Below are positions 11,597 to 22,904 of a stretch of 64,000 bases of DNA, one piece after another. The notes under the pieces are model-generated. The model did no database searches and was not told the origin of the DNA. It saw only the letters and a list, made by a program, of their open reading frames with translations. The first letter of the stretch is position 1, and each line of letters starts with the position of its first letter. The stretch is from Aquila chrysaetos chrysaetos (taxonomy: Eukaryota > Chordata > Aves > Accipitriformes > Accipitridae), in the NCBI RefSeq assembly GCF_900496995.4, contig NW_024470382.1:744001-808000 (forward strand), in the 5' to 3' direction. The position numbers and the translations under genes were made by a program.

Positions 11597-12100
11597 ATAG
11601 GAGGAGGAGCATGGCATCTGACTGCTGCAGTGCCGGAAAGGAAGAGGAATCCAGGAATTGAGGAAGCATCAAAACTTCCCCCAGCAGGGACCAAGCTGCA
11701 CAAAGGGCACCAGCAGCCCACCCTGTCCCTCCTCCCAGTGCTGCCCCTGGCCAGGAAGAGCTCAGAGAGACCTTCCAGAGACTCGGACAGCTCTGCCGGC
11801 TGGCCTGCCTGCCCACAGGTCCCTCGAGGAAGAGCTTTAATCCGTGTTCAGCTTCTGGGATTGCCTTGCAGAAACAACACTCGTTTGGACCCAGCAGGCA
11901 GAAAAGCCAAAGCCAGAATTAAAAACACTCGTTGGCCTTGCCTGTGGAATTTATGGGGTGTTTCCTTTCTCTGTAGGTTTTGCGGCAATTGGTGGAAATA
12001 CCCAGTCCGAGAAGTTTACATTGTGGGATTTTGAAAGCAGTGTGTTTGCATGTGCCCATCTTGCAATCTCTTCTTTTTAAAGCTGGAGTTAAAGTCACTC
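11597..12100. other. Unclassified sequence at the duplication edge
   Basis: About 500 bp of single-copy sequence following the breakpoint. There are open plus-strand frames of 60-146 codons, and a pyrimidine tract followed by CTGTAG near 11,975 looks like a splice acceptor, but I recognise no protein and could not chain exons. Nothing is called here. Confidence 0.4.
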
Positions 12101-12595
12101 GAATGGAAGTGGGCTGGATGAGCCGACAGCGAGCGGGACTGCAACGGGCTGAACGGCCGGGCCCTGAGGGTGCTGCTCAGTGGCACCAAGTCTAGTGTGA
12201 GGCCAGGAGCTAGCGGCGCCTCCCGGGGGTCAGTACCGGGTCCGATCCTGTTTAACATCTTCCTTAACTAATGGTCTGGGTGATGGGCAGAGTGCACCCT
12301 CAGCAAGTTGGCAGATGACACCAGGCTGGGAGGAGAGGCGCTTCAGCCAGGGGGTCGTGCTGCCATCCCGAGGGGCCTGGGCAGGCTGGACAGATGGGCT
12401 GACAGGGACCTCACGCAGTTCAGCAAGGGGGAGTGCAAAGGGTGCTGTGCAGGTGACGAGCACCGGCACAGGCTGCCCAGGGAGCCTGTGGAGTCTCCAT
12501 CCTTGGAGATGTTCCACAGCCCTCTGGACATGGTCATGGACAACCGGCTGCAGGCAGCCCTGCTTGAGCAGGGGGCTGGGACCAGGTGACTTCAC
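12100..12595 (+). mobile_element. CR1 LINE fragment, internally deleted
   Basis: Sense-strand CR1 reverse-transcriptase text: GSVPGPILFNIF-like sequence around 12,225, then LADDTRLGGEA, a run resembling RLDRWADRDLTQFSKGE, then a jump to HRHRLPREPVESPSLEMF near the 3' end of ORF2. About 250 codons of the normal protein are missing between these parts, and stops are present. It is a dead element. Confidence 0.85.
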
Positions 12596-12724
12596 CCTCC
12601 AGGTGACCTCCTGGCCAGCCTCAAGTAGCCTGTGTTTCCGTGAAATGGGCACCTAGAAGAGGATCCAGCCACCACCGCTGTCACCCTCAGGTGGCCATCG
12701 ACAGCCCCACCAGGAGCTGTCCCA

Positions 12725-13010
12725 CCACATCATCCCAAGTAGGTGACGGGTCAGGAGCAGGCCCCTGGCTTCTGATGTCATAGGTGGCTGAGTAGGTGAC
12801 TGGGCAGGAAGATGCACCTGGCTTGTTCAGGTGCTTGTGATGTCACTGGTGGCTGAGTAGTTGATTGGGTATGAATGGACACCTGGCTTGTGTAGGTGCT
12901 TGTGATGTCACATGTTCCTAAGTAGGTGATAAGACAGGATCAGCGAACTGGGTCGTGCAGCTGCTGGTGAGGTCATACGTGCCTGAGTCGGTGATAGGGC
13001 AGTAGCTGGC
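12725..13010 (+). repeat. ~65-bp minisatellite
   Basis: Four diverged units of about 65 bp, each with a form of GCTTGTGATGTCA, GGTGGCTGAGTAGGTGA, and a G/A-rich stretch. It runs directly into the inverted 21-bp array. No gene is seen. Confidence 0.75.
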
Positions 13011-14640
13011 CAAAATCTCATTTTTACTTTCCAAAGTCCTAGTTTTGGCACCCAAAGCCTCTTTTTAGGCTTCAAAGCCTCAGATTTAGGGTCCAAAAGC
13101 TCAGGTTTAGTGGCAAAGTTGTATTTTTAGAGTCCAAAGCTGCATTTTTATCTCCAAAGCCTCATTTTCAGGGTCCAGCATGTGGTTTGGAGGGTCCAAG
13201 TCACATCTTGAGTGTCCAAATGCTCATTTTTATGGTCCAAACCCCTCTTGAAGAGCTCAAAGCCTCATTTTTAGGTCCAAAGCTTTGATTCTAGGGTCAA
13301 AAGCCTCATTTTTATGGTCCAAACCCTCACTTTTAGGGCAGAAAGCCTCTTTGTAGGCTCCAAAGCTACATTTATAGTCGTCACACCTCATTTTCACTTT
13401 CCAAAGCCACATTTTTGTGTCCAAAGCCTCATCTCCAGGCTCCAAAGGCTCAGTTTGAGGATCCAGGTAGTCATTTTTAGGGTCCAAGCCACATCTTGAG
13501 TGTCCAAACCCTCATTTTTATGGTTAGTACCCCTCTTTTAGCTCCCAAAGCCTTAAGTTTAGAGTCCAAAGCTTTGATTCTAGGGTTGAAAGCTTCGTTT
13601 TTATGGTCCAAACCCCCATTTACAAGTTCCAAGCCCTGCTTGTACACTCCAAAAGCTCATTTTAAGGACCCAAAGCATCATGTTTAAGGGCCAAAGTCTG
13701 ATTTTGAATGTCCAAAGCCTCATTTATAGAGTCCAAAGCCTTATTTATAGGGTCCAAAGGCTCAGTTTCAGGAACCATAGCCTTATTTTTAGGATCCAGT
13801 CTGCAAGTTGGAGGGCCCAAAGCCTTATTTTAGGGTTGAAACTCGTCATTTAGGGCACAAAGCCTCATTTGTTATAAGTCCAAAGGCTCATTTTGAGGGT
13901 CCAGAGATCGATTTTTAGGGTGCAAAGCCTTATTTTTTGGTACCAAAGCATGATTTGAGGGCACCAAACCTAACTTCAGGGTTCAAAACCTCATTTGCAT
14001 TTCCAAAGCCCCATTTTTAGGGCCCAAAGACTCATTCTTAAGGCCAAACCCCTCATTTCAAGGGTCTAAACTCACATTTTGAGGGTCCAAACTCTCATTT
14101 ATACAGACGAATCCCCTCTTTTACAGCTCTAAGCCTCCACTGGAGTGCCCAAAGCCCTGTATTTGGGATCAAAGCTTCATTTCTGGGGACTATAGAGGAA
14201 CCAAGAGGTTCCCCTCCTTTTCAGGGTCCAAAGCATCATTTGTAGCACCTAGCCCATCATTTTTAGTGCCCAGAGGCTCATTTTGAGGGCCCAAAGCCTC
14301 ATTTGTCTTGTCCAAACCCACCTTTTATGACCCATAGCCTTTTCTCAGGGCACACAGTTTCATGTGGGGGGTCCCAACCTCCACTTTTGGAGCAGAAAGC
14401 CTATTTTTAGGGTCCAAAGCCTCATGTATAGTATACAAAGCCTCATTTTTCCTTTCCAAAGCCTCATTTTCAGGCTCCAGCTGCACATTTTGAGGGTCCA
14501 AACTGCATCTTGAGTGTCCGAGCCCTCATTTTTGTGGTCCAAACCCCTCTTCTAGGGCTCAAAGCTTCATTTTTAGGGTCCAAAGCTTCGATTCTAGCTT
14601 TGAAAGCCTCCATTTCAGGGTCCAAACCCTCCTTTTTATG
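13010..14640 (-). repeat. 21-bp tandem repeat array, inverted orientation
   Basis: The same unit as at 1-1,830 but on the opposite strand: here the plus strand reads CATTTTTAGGGTCCAAAGCC. It spans ~1.6 kb with heavy divergence. With the sense array starting at 45,255, it places the central 30 kb (membrane gene, MROH block) between inverted copies of one satellite. The segment 14,205-14,375 is specifically similar to 44,362-44,540. Confidence 0.9.
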
Positions 14641-15600
14641 GTCAGCCGTCCCATGCCCAGCTCCCTGCCTGCTGACACCACAGGCCTCCACGTGCCCCCG
14701 TGCCCCGACACGAAGTTCAGCCCAGAACTGGTGAATTCCTGGGTTTGCTGCCATTACGACCCAGACAATTGTGCTACTGCTCCATATTTATTGCTGTGCT
14801 CTTATTCAGCAATAAACGGTCAACCCCTGAAGCTGTCCATCGGGAGCGTCTCATCGCACCCCGCAGCCTGTACCCTGCTGGGGCCACCTCAACCTCTTGT
14901 AGGAGGATCGGGGCCATGCGCTTGCAGGGTGGGCGGACAGTTTCAGTTCCTCTGGGTCCCGGAGGGCACTGGGCTGGTCCCACAACAGCCGGCTGGGTGA
15001 GTAGGAAAGCCACTGGGGCCTTGCTGGGGGCGGGCGGGCCGGGTGGCTGGCCAGGCTCGCGCGGGCCCATCCCTCGGTGCTCCACGGCAGGCGGGCCGGT
15101 TTTCCAGGCACAGGCGGTGGCTGTTGGCGTCGGGTCCGGCTCTCGGGGGTGCTTTGGTGGGAGGTCCAGTTGTCTGGGCGTGAGGGGTAGCTGCTGGTGT
15201 CCGGCCAGGCTTGCGAAGCTGCGGCGAGGCGCCTGTGGAGAGAAGAGGCTGCTGAGGCCCCAGTGCGGCTGTGGTGCCGGGCGGGTGCGAGGGTGCGGGG
15301 CAGCGCTGGGTGCACTGTGGGGTGCGGGCACCCGGCTGCACGTGGGAGCTGTGGGCACGGAGAGCTCCGTGCAGAAAACGGGACGCCCCGCACCCCTCGG
15401 CTGGGGCTCTGCTCGCCTGCCCATGGCTTGTCTCCTCTCGGCCCTGACCATCCTGACCGGCCGGCTCTACACGTGCCAGGAAGGAGACCTGACCCTGCAG
15501 ACCGAGGGGACCAAAGCTGGGCATGGTAGGGAGATGGCACTCTTGCGGGTCTCACTTTCTATGGCCATGTCATCCCTTGCTGGTTTTACTTTCTGACCTT
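14641..15600. other. GC-rich segment with an LTR-like poly(A) region
   Basis: Between 14,730 and 14,880 the sequence has ATTCAGCAATAAACGGTCAA followed by a pyrimidine-poor stretch, reminiscent of the R/U5 region of an avian LTR; I cannot name the family. From about 15,000 to 15,440 it is CpG-rich. Long open frames exist on both strands (298 codons plus, 234 minus) because the GC content suppresses stops. They share no recognisable protein signature and lack exon-like boundaries, so none is called. Confidence 0.4.
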
Positions 15601-15867
15601 GCTCTGCCTACGTCTGTCGCTGGGTCTGCTCTTGTCCAGGCAGGGTCACTTTTAACTAACAATTCCCACAGGAAGAAGGCGTTTCAGAAAAGAATGCCCA
15701 TCAATTGAGAGGTCAGTTGAAACATGATACAGTAGAAACCAACTCAGTCGAGCCTGGCCAGTAAATAACTCAGCACTCCAGAATACCTTACCTCTAAATG
15801 CTTCATGTCTAATACATCTCAGCCAGCTAATACACAAGTTTGGCAAAAAACACTCCCAACAACTCAC

Positions 15868-18800
15868 CGTCTTCTCTTCCTCCACAGACGGACCACGCAA
15901 CACAAGACCATGCCAAGCAGCACGGAGACCAAGACCACCGTGGCACCTTCTATGCCGTACTTCTGGAAATCCTTAGCGTCTGCGGCATTTGCATTTCTCT
16001 TGCCATCCACACCTGGAGGAAAAATTCTGCACGTTAGTGGGTCCTGCGCACTACTGGTGATCTCACAGGAGGTCTGACATTGCCAGGAAATGTTCTTTCT
16101 CACTTTGTTAGCATCTCCGAACGAGTGAACATCCTGGGGCTGCAACATTTCCTTGGTTTCAGCAGAAACAAAGGAACCTTGCAAAGCCATTGCAAGTCAA
16201 TGCACTCTGGAGCCTCTCTTTCTCCTCTCAGCTTTGCTTACACTCTGGGATGGCCGTAATCCAGTTTTCCCAGTGTCATGGCTTTGCTCCCCCTTCTCGG
16301 CCACCTTCACATTTGTGCGCAATTTCTTTTCCGCTCGCCCACGTTCACTCTCCGAGGCTCGCTAGTGCTGCTGCCTGGAGGCTCTCGCTGACCCGTTGGG
16401 ACAAGCTGTCCCACTGAACAGAACTCAGGAGGCCAGATGGAGAGCACGTGGGGGAGCGCAGCTCTTTGACCAATCGCTCCTTTGAGCCACACCGACAAAA
16501 ACCATCCCTGCCTCAGGGAGTGCCACCCGCAGCTCTCCCCCCCAGCCCAGCACCCACACCCCTGAGGGGATGGAGTCAGGCCCTCTCAGGAGACACCTGA
16601 ACCTCGCTCTCCCCCTTTGCCTTTTCTCCAGCACGGGCACCGCTTGCACACCCCCTGGTTTTCAGGACTTGTCTCCCACTTATGGCTCCCTGCAAGACTG
16701 CTCAGTACCTGGATTCTTTTGAAAAACATCATACATCCCGGCGTGGTGAGCTTCCCCGGGGCTGCCCAGCACTGCTAAGAATCAGAGAAAGGTAAAGCCT
16801 CAGCGTGGCTCAGGCACAGAGGATGCGGAAGGATGGTGCAGGTTCCCTCTAAGCCCGTGCTGGATCTGCAAGTCAGTGCATCCCTTTGGCCCTCAGTTCA
16901 CGGGAGGGATCCCTCTCTGTTGTGCCTAGGGCCTCCAGGGACTCACGGCAAGCTCTGGGATGCAGGGACTGGGGGAGGTACATTCAATCAAGAGTCACAT
17001 TTCCCATCATCTGCTGAGCGTGGTTCAGATGGCCTCATTACCAAAACAGCAGAGTTCTGAAATTCCTGTGAATGGGGTGCGGTGGGCGGTGAACATCTCA
17101 CCGCGTCCAGAGAGGGTTACCGGCATCTCTGGCACGCTTATGGCGATAACCTCCACACCCCAGAGATGACCGTCATCCTCAGAGAGCCGTGCCTGGCTTC
17201 TTTTCGAACACTTGCTCTGTACTAACAATTTGGCTGCTGACAGGATGTGCAGTAGGAGGCACCAGGGGAAGAGCCTGCAGACACCCAGTGATTTTGATTC
17301 ACGACACGGGATGATGGAGGGACAGCAATTACCTGGCACGCCTGTTGATTGAATTACCCCTGTTTTTTCATCAGAGACTGGCACTGTGGGACCGTGTCCT
17401 TCCTCAAGCGCCTCCTCCTCCACAGTCTCACAGTCCGTCTCTTTAGAAAGAAAGTTGGTCAGTTTAATTAGAAGGAACCGCTCCTCGTCAGGAAGACGAC
17501 ATCTTCAGGAGGCAAAATACATTAATAATGCTTAAGAAGCAAAGCCTGGGCATTTGGGGCTGCACCTCGTCACTAGTCGAAACAATGTGTCATTCATGGA
17601 GAAAAATGAACGAGCTAGACATTTTCCGGTTTCCCAGTAGACAGCCCAACCTGACCTGCTGAGAGACTAGGAGGATTGCATGTCATCCTCTTGTTCGCAC
17701 TGAGAGCATTTTTGGCAAACTGCAAGATGATGGTAAATTACTTCCTTCAGAGAGGACAGGAAGATGCTGCAGCCAGTTCAGCTGGGGAAAGGGCCCTTCG
17801 GAGAAGCACGTCCCCCCATGCCAACTCCAGCACACGGGAAGAGGAACAGACACACACGGTGGACTGACCCCTCAGCTCTTGCAACCATGTTCTGGGCACT
17901 TTCACAAGTGGCAGTGAAGGGCCCACAGTCCCCTTGTATTGACAAGAGGAAAACCACAGCCAAGTCACCTAAAACACAACTAGAAACAGACGGCTAAACC
18001 ACCCGAGACTGAATTCACAGCCCTTCATTTTAGCTGCCTTCAAGTGAGGTGTCCAGCCTCAAGCTGGGTGTCCAGCTTCCACCTCTCCTTGACCCCAAGG
18101 TGTCACCGAGAGTCCTCAAATGTCAAGAAGAACAACAGGGCTGGAGCAGGCTGTGAAGCTGGGGCTGCTTCGATCCTGGCCAGGGCATGCCTGCAGCCCC
18201 AGCAAAGTCTGCCGGTCTCCCAAGCTGCCTGCCCATCCTCTCCGCCGCCCAAGGGCACTCTCCCCTCCGGCGACCGGCAGCAAGGCCTGAGCAGCGCCAG
18301 TCCCTGCCAGCTGGATACCAATGTCTGCCCAGAACAGCTCCGGCTAGTAATAGTACAACTGGGGCAGCAGCTGTCCCTGGGGCTCAGCTTGAACCACAAC
18401 TGCCCTCTGGACCATCTCTGGACCATCTCTGTGGCCCACCAGTGCCTGTCAGGCGTGAAATGGAGTGTCAGTGCAGTGAGGCTTGGACTGATCCCTTTCT
18501 CCTTGTGTAGGCTACAGCTTGTCCATACGTGAATCTAAAACCTCAGCTTCCCAGCTCTTCTGGTTAAGAGGGCTATATACCCACCACGTGCTGCTTTCTC
18601 CAGTTCTTGCAGGATTTCCTTTAGGTCTTCGGATGACTGCTGGGAAGATTTCCCTACGTTGACTTTATACTTTGCTCTTCGAGGACCTTAACAGAAAGTA
18701 TTAGGTTAAATTTCTCACTAATAAAATATTGGAAAGGAGTGCTTAGCCTGTGAAGTCAGTCAAGACTGACTCCTCAGCCCTGGGATGCCGGGTGAGCTCC

Positions 18801-20275
18801 AGCCCAGGATCCAGCCGAGGAGATGGAGATGGAGCCACACCTGCAACCAAACACCCACGAGAAGTTTTCATCATCCATTGTGATATACACCCTCATAACT
18901 GAACAGCAGAACATATGAGGGGACCACGACTGACACGGCACAGAGAATGCGGGTCTATATTCTCACACTCGCAAGAGACGCCTCGCTCACATTTGGGCTT
19001 TGAGCTGGCAGCTCTGAAAAGAAGGAAAAAGCCATGAGGTACCCATGCGATCTCCCAGCGTGTCAACCCTGGAACCCAGCTGGGAAGCTGGACATCCATC
19101 GCCCTCAGCCACGTCTGTAAAGAAACACAACAGAGCAGCTCTCGTGAAATATTTCAATAGACTTCTTCAGATCTGAATGGCAGTGAATGCCATTCAAATG
19201 TGAGATTGTTCCACGGCACTCGTCTCTCCCTTTCACTCAGGAGTGTCATGCAGACAGTTACTGGGTGCCTGGACCATGCTGATCCAAAAGAAACCATGCA
19301 CGGAGCTGTTGGGAGAAAGGACTCCCTGGAGTTCACACCAGCTCCAAACTCAAGCCCAACAAGCCCGCTGGCTTTGCAGCAGGCACTGGAAGAACCGCAG
19401 GCTCGGAGAGGCTGGCAAAGACAGCTTCGCAAGGCAGAGCAGAGAGCCCCGGGGCACATCACTGAGCCCGACCCATTCCCCCTCTGCTCTTCTGCATGTC
19501 TGAGCATTGGCCAAGAAAATACTAAATTTCATATGAAGAGAATGTTAAAACCTACATGCTTATTCATTCAAGCGACATACCTGTGGGATGGCCCTGAGGC
19601 TCCCAGACAGGGTCCGGCTGAGCACTCAGGTGGCCATGGCCTGCAGGCACAGCTGTAATCAAGCACATTTCCATTAGAGGTTGTGATCTACTTCTTTCTG
19701 AGTGACCTGCAGTGACTGGAGGGGGGGTCAGGTAATGACGGGTGACCCAGACGTGGGTGGAGATTTCTAAAGCTGCAGAGGGGCCTGAGTGACCTGTTGG
19801 CTGGAACCTGGAAGCTCTCCAAATACCATTTCCAGCCCACGTGCAACACCCCTCCAGGACCGGACGGGCAAACATACGTCCCTTGGGGATTTCTTACTGG
19901 GAGATCTCTACTGTGCGCAAAAGAAGCCCACAGGAAATCATCGGTGGAGAAAAATGATCATTCCCACTTCTCGTGGAGAAGAGCCCACTGGCCAGGGAGA
20001 GGCTGCACCAGCGCTGCCCCGTCTGTTCCCCGAGCTGCGGGCTGGGGCTGTGTGTTGGGGACCTGGGTTTGCCCCAGGAGAGCATTGCAGGACTGGAGCA
20101 GGACCGCTCCCGTTTTCCTGAGAGGATATCTCCCGAGGACAGACGTCCCCGAGGCTGAACGCCGGCCCTCTCCCACCCGCCTACCTAATTCCTGTGCTTG
20201 CCATGGAGCAACCCAGGCATCCCGGGCTGACTGGGCCACCAGGAGGAGGAGGAGAAGGAGGTGGATGGGGGCCAT
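15868..20275 (-). CDS. Unrecognised single-pass membrane protein, multi-exon
   Basis: Minus-strand exons inferred from splice sites. A signal-peptide exon at 20,275-20,185 begins MAPIHLLLLLLLVAQSARDA. It joins in phase to 19,652-19,581 and probably to an exon ending near 19,150 that contains PCMVSFGSAW and WNNLTFEWHSLPF. Later candidates are an exon near 18,665-18,589 (KYKVNVGKSSQQSSEDLKEI), an acidic exon near 17,440-17,345 (ETDCETVEEEALEEG), and a final visible exon to 15,868 with cysteines in SWQCQTSCEI and LTCRIFPP. That exon then has a membrane span (ATVVLVSVLLGMVLCCVV) and a basic stop-transfer RLWRKRRR. The signal and membrane exons are convincing; some middle joins are tentative and the 3' end is unresolved. 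The topology is type I, with an extracellular cysteine-containing part and a short tail. I do not recognise the family and assign no function. Confidence 0.5.
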
Positions 20276-20295
20276 GGCCCCCCACGCCTGCACCA

Positions 20296-20366
20296 TGCTG
20301 CGGCTGCTGCTGCGGCTGCTGCTGCTGCGGCTGCTGCTGCCACTGTTGCTGCTGCCGTCGCCAGCA
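20296..20366 (+). repeat. CTG/CAG-rich trinucleotide tract
   Basis: Interrupted (CTG)n with CGG interruptions on the plus strand, equivalent to CAG/CCG on the transcribed minus strand. It lies just upstream of the signal-peptide ATG at 20,275, so probably in the 5' UTR of the membrane gene or its promoter. A variable length is likely. Confidence 0.85.
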
Positions 20367-20386
20367 CTGCCGGAGCAGTGGTCGTC

Positions 20387-20418
20387 GCACAGCACAGCAC
20401 AGCACAGCACAGCAGGGC
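20387..20418 (+). repeat. AGCAC pentanucleotide microsatellite
   Basis: Five to six units of CAGCA/CACAG type in a row, next to the CTG tract. A simple sequence repeat with no gene. Confidence 0.85.
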
Positions 20419-20564
20419 GTGGCACAATGGGAGTCTGTGACCTCACAGCCCCGCCTCCCCACCATAGCCCCAGGGGTACCGCCCCCAAGCCCCACCCCCA
20501 TAAGCCCCACCCCCACAGGTCACCTCGGGAGGGCGGGGCTCCAGGGGAGGAGACCGTGCTTAAG

Positions 20565-20775
20565 GAGTGTTTTGACTGTCCAGAGCTTGAGGCTGGTGAT
20601 GGTGAAAGGGTAGAGTGGTGTTGGTCGGTACGAATCAGGGGAAAGGCCAACAAGGCAGATCTCGTGGTGGGAGTCTGTTATAGACCACCCAACTGGGATG
20701 AGGAGATGGGTGAAATATTCTACAGGCAGCTGGGAGAAGCCTCACGCTCACTAGCCCTTGTTCTCGCAGGGACAC
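20565..20775 (+). mobile_element. CR1 LINE ORF2 endonuclease fragment
   Basis: Translates in one frame to IRGKANKADLVVGVCYRPPN and then EIFYRQLGEASRSLALVL, which is the CR1 endonuclease region. It is cut at both ends, the right end abutting retroviral leader sequence near 20,780. Non-functional. Confidence 0.88.
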
Positions 20776-20779
20776 GAGT

Positions 20780-21593
20780 TTTCAAAGCAAAAACCTTAAT
20801 CCACCTCCCACGGATGATAAGCAGCAGCAAGTGAGGTGATATGTAACACAACTCTAAGCACGAGCGCCACAACTCTAAGAACCAATAAATCAACACTGTG
20901 ACCAGCGACTGTTAGACTAATATAATGAATCCTTGTAACAAATTCATTTTAACACGCTCTGGTCAGGTCTGTCGTTATCTCAACCCTTCGTGCCCCATGT
21001 TGGGCACCAAAAAGGACTGTTGTGGTTTAACCCCAGCCAGCAACTAAGCACCATGCAGCCGCTCGCTCACTTCCCCCCCACCCTGTGGGATGGGGGAGAG
21101 AATCAGGAAAAAAAAAAAGTAAAATTCGTGGGTTGAAATAAGAACAGTTTAATAGGACAGAAAGGAAGAAAATAATTATGATAATAATAATAAAATGATT
21201 GGAATATACAAAGGAAGTGATGCGCAATGTAGTTGCTCACCACTCGCTGACAGATGCCCAGTTAGTTCCCAAGCAGCAATCTGCGCCCCCCCCCCCCCCC
21301 CCAACTCCCCCCAGTTTCTATACTGGGCATGATGTCACATGGTGTGGAATACCCCTTTGGCCAGTTTGGGTCAGCTGTCCTGGCTGTGTCCCCTCCCAAC
21401 TTCTTGTGCCCCTCCAGCCTGCTTGCTGGCTGGGCATGAGAAGCTGCAAAATCCTTGACTTTATCTAAACATTCCTTCGCAACAACTGAAAACATCAGTG
21501 TGTTATCAACATTCTTGTCATCCTGAACCCAAACCATAACACTATACCAGCTACTGGAAAGAAAATTAACTCTATCCCAGCCAAAACCAGGAC
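20780..21593 (-). mobile_element. ERVK-like leader, primer-binding site and LTR
   Basis: Read on the minus strand, a complete LTR (21,593 to 21,018; the plus strand starts TGTTGTGGTTTAACC and ends AAACCAGGAC) is followed after 8 bp by TGGTGCCCAACATGGGGC at 21,009-20,992. This is a lysine-tRNA type primer-binding site typical of class II endogenous retroviruses. About 210 bp of leader follow before the CR1 fragment cuts it off. No retroviral coding region remains. This copy sets the orientation of the other LTRs of the same family. Confidence 0.8.
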
Positions 21594-22904
21594 CGCCTGA
21601 AAGAAACAGGAAAACTGCCCATCCCATGGAGCTCTGCAGAAGGAGGATGGAGCCGTACAAAACACGAGGTGATACAAGTGGGATTAGCACATAGAGAAGA
21701 CTTTTGTGGGGAAGGCCCTGCAAGGGAGGACCCTGGCTTCACCCAGCTAAAACCAGAGAGCAGGCAGTGTGCTGAAGGAATGGGGAGAAGTGTTCTGCGT
21801 TAGAAGAGCATGGATGACAGAAGGTTGGAGAGATTTGGGTGGCAGAGATTTGAGGCTGTCCTTTCAAGATCTGAGCAGGCTGAGCTTTGAAGCCAAGACA
21901 AAATAAAGAAGCTCTCAGGGATGTTTTGGAATTAGTGGTACTGCCACTAATACCAGTAACAGGACAGTGCTGTAAGGGAACTGCTGCTGCTGAACTAAAA
22001 CTCTTTAATTTCCTTCCCAACAGTTATTCTATATTGACAAACTAGCTATAAGTTCTCAGTAGCTAGCCTCTGGCATGAAGTTCTTAGAACAGTGGTTTTT
22101 CCTCTCACTGCTACCTCTTGGTTATCATTTAAAGATTACACCTCTTAGATTTATCCCTAAATCATCCCTGCACCATGTCTTTTTGCCCTCTTCTCGGGAG
22201 GCAGAGGAGGTGGAATAGCAGAATTGTTTCTTTTTTAGCCCAAGAAGACCAAAGGACCAATCCCAGGTTAGTGCAAAGGCACAAAGGAAGCCAGAATTTT
22301 TACCTGGTGTACACCGTGCTTCATATGGTTCATGTGGTGTACACCATTATGTGCATTTCCTCTCTCTGAAGTCCTAACTGTGCAGAAGAGAGCCTGGAAG
22401 CTCTGAGCTCCCTCCCTTCATCTGCTCTGCATGTCAGCATGTAAAATGAAACTAACCTAGTCCAAAAGTTGGGTTTGTTTCTCTTCACAGCCTAAAGCAC
22501 CGCATGAGCCAGGAGACATAGACCCAGACACCTAAAGAGGAATCACACTTCTCTGGACAAAAAGCTTAGGTGTTCCCGGCATTCTTGGGAGGCATGGCAT
22601 ACCAATTCCTAGGTTCCAAGAGCTGGTCAAAGGCCTCGTCTCTGTTTCTGCAATGTTTCCGGGCTTCAGTGCCCGGATCATTTGTAGATTCTGTATGTGG
22701 GTGCTGACATTTGTTGAGCAGCCTGCTCTGAAAAGATTAACAGGATACGTTGTTATTTTTGGAGAGTGTTAGAATAGCAAAAGAGAACTTGGCTTTGGGC
22801 AAATGAAAAAGGAAGCAAAGGATGTGGTCAGGGCTGTTTAGGGGCACCTGTGAAGCAGCCAAGCACCTGATGTGAATTACTTCTGTGGTCAGGGAGAACC
22901 TGAG
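21594..22904. other. Unclassified AT-richer sequence
   Basis: About 1.3 kb of lower-GC sequence with no exon, repeat or family that I recognise. It contains a few short ORFs and no splice-bounded candidate. It may be old retroelement debris. Confidence 0.35.

Noticed and set aside
11597..12080. Possible exons (frames of 146 and 78 codons) at the duplication edge
   Set aside because: No recognisable protein, no phase-compatible partner exon, and the neighbouring sequence is CR1.
14700..15596. 298-codon plus-strand ORF and a 234-codon minus-strand ORF over the same bases
   Set aside because: GC-rich sequence with few stops, no recognisable domain, and mutual overlap on opposite strands.
19797..20834. 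345-codon plus-strand ORF
   Set aside because: It is antisense to the signal-peptide exon and ends inside a CR1 fragment, passing through triplet repeats; a composite of unrelated pieces.
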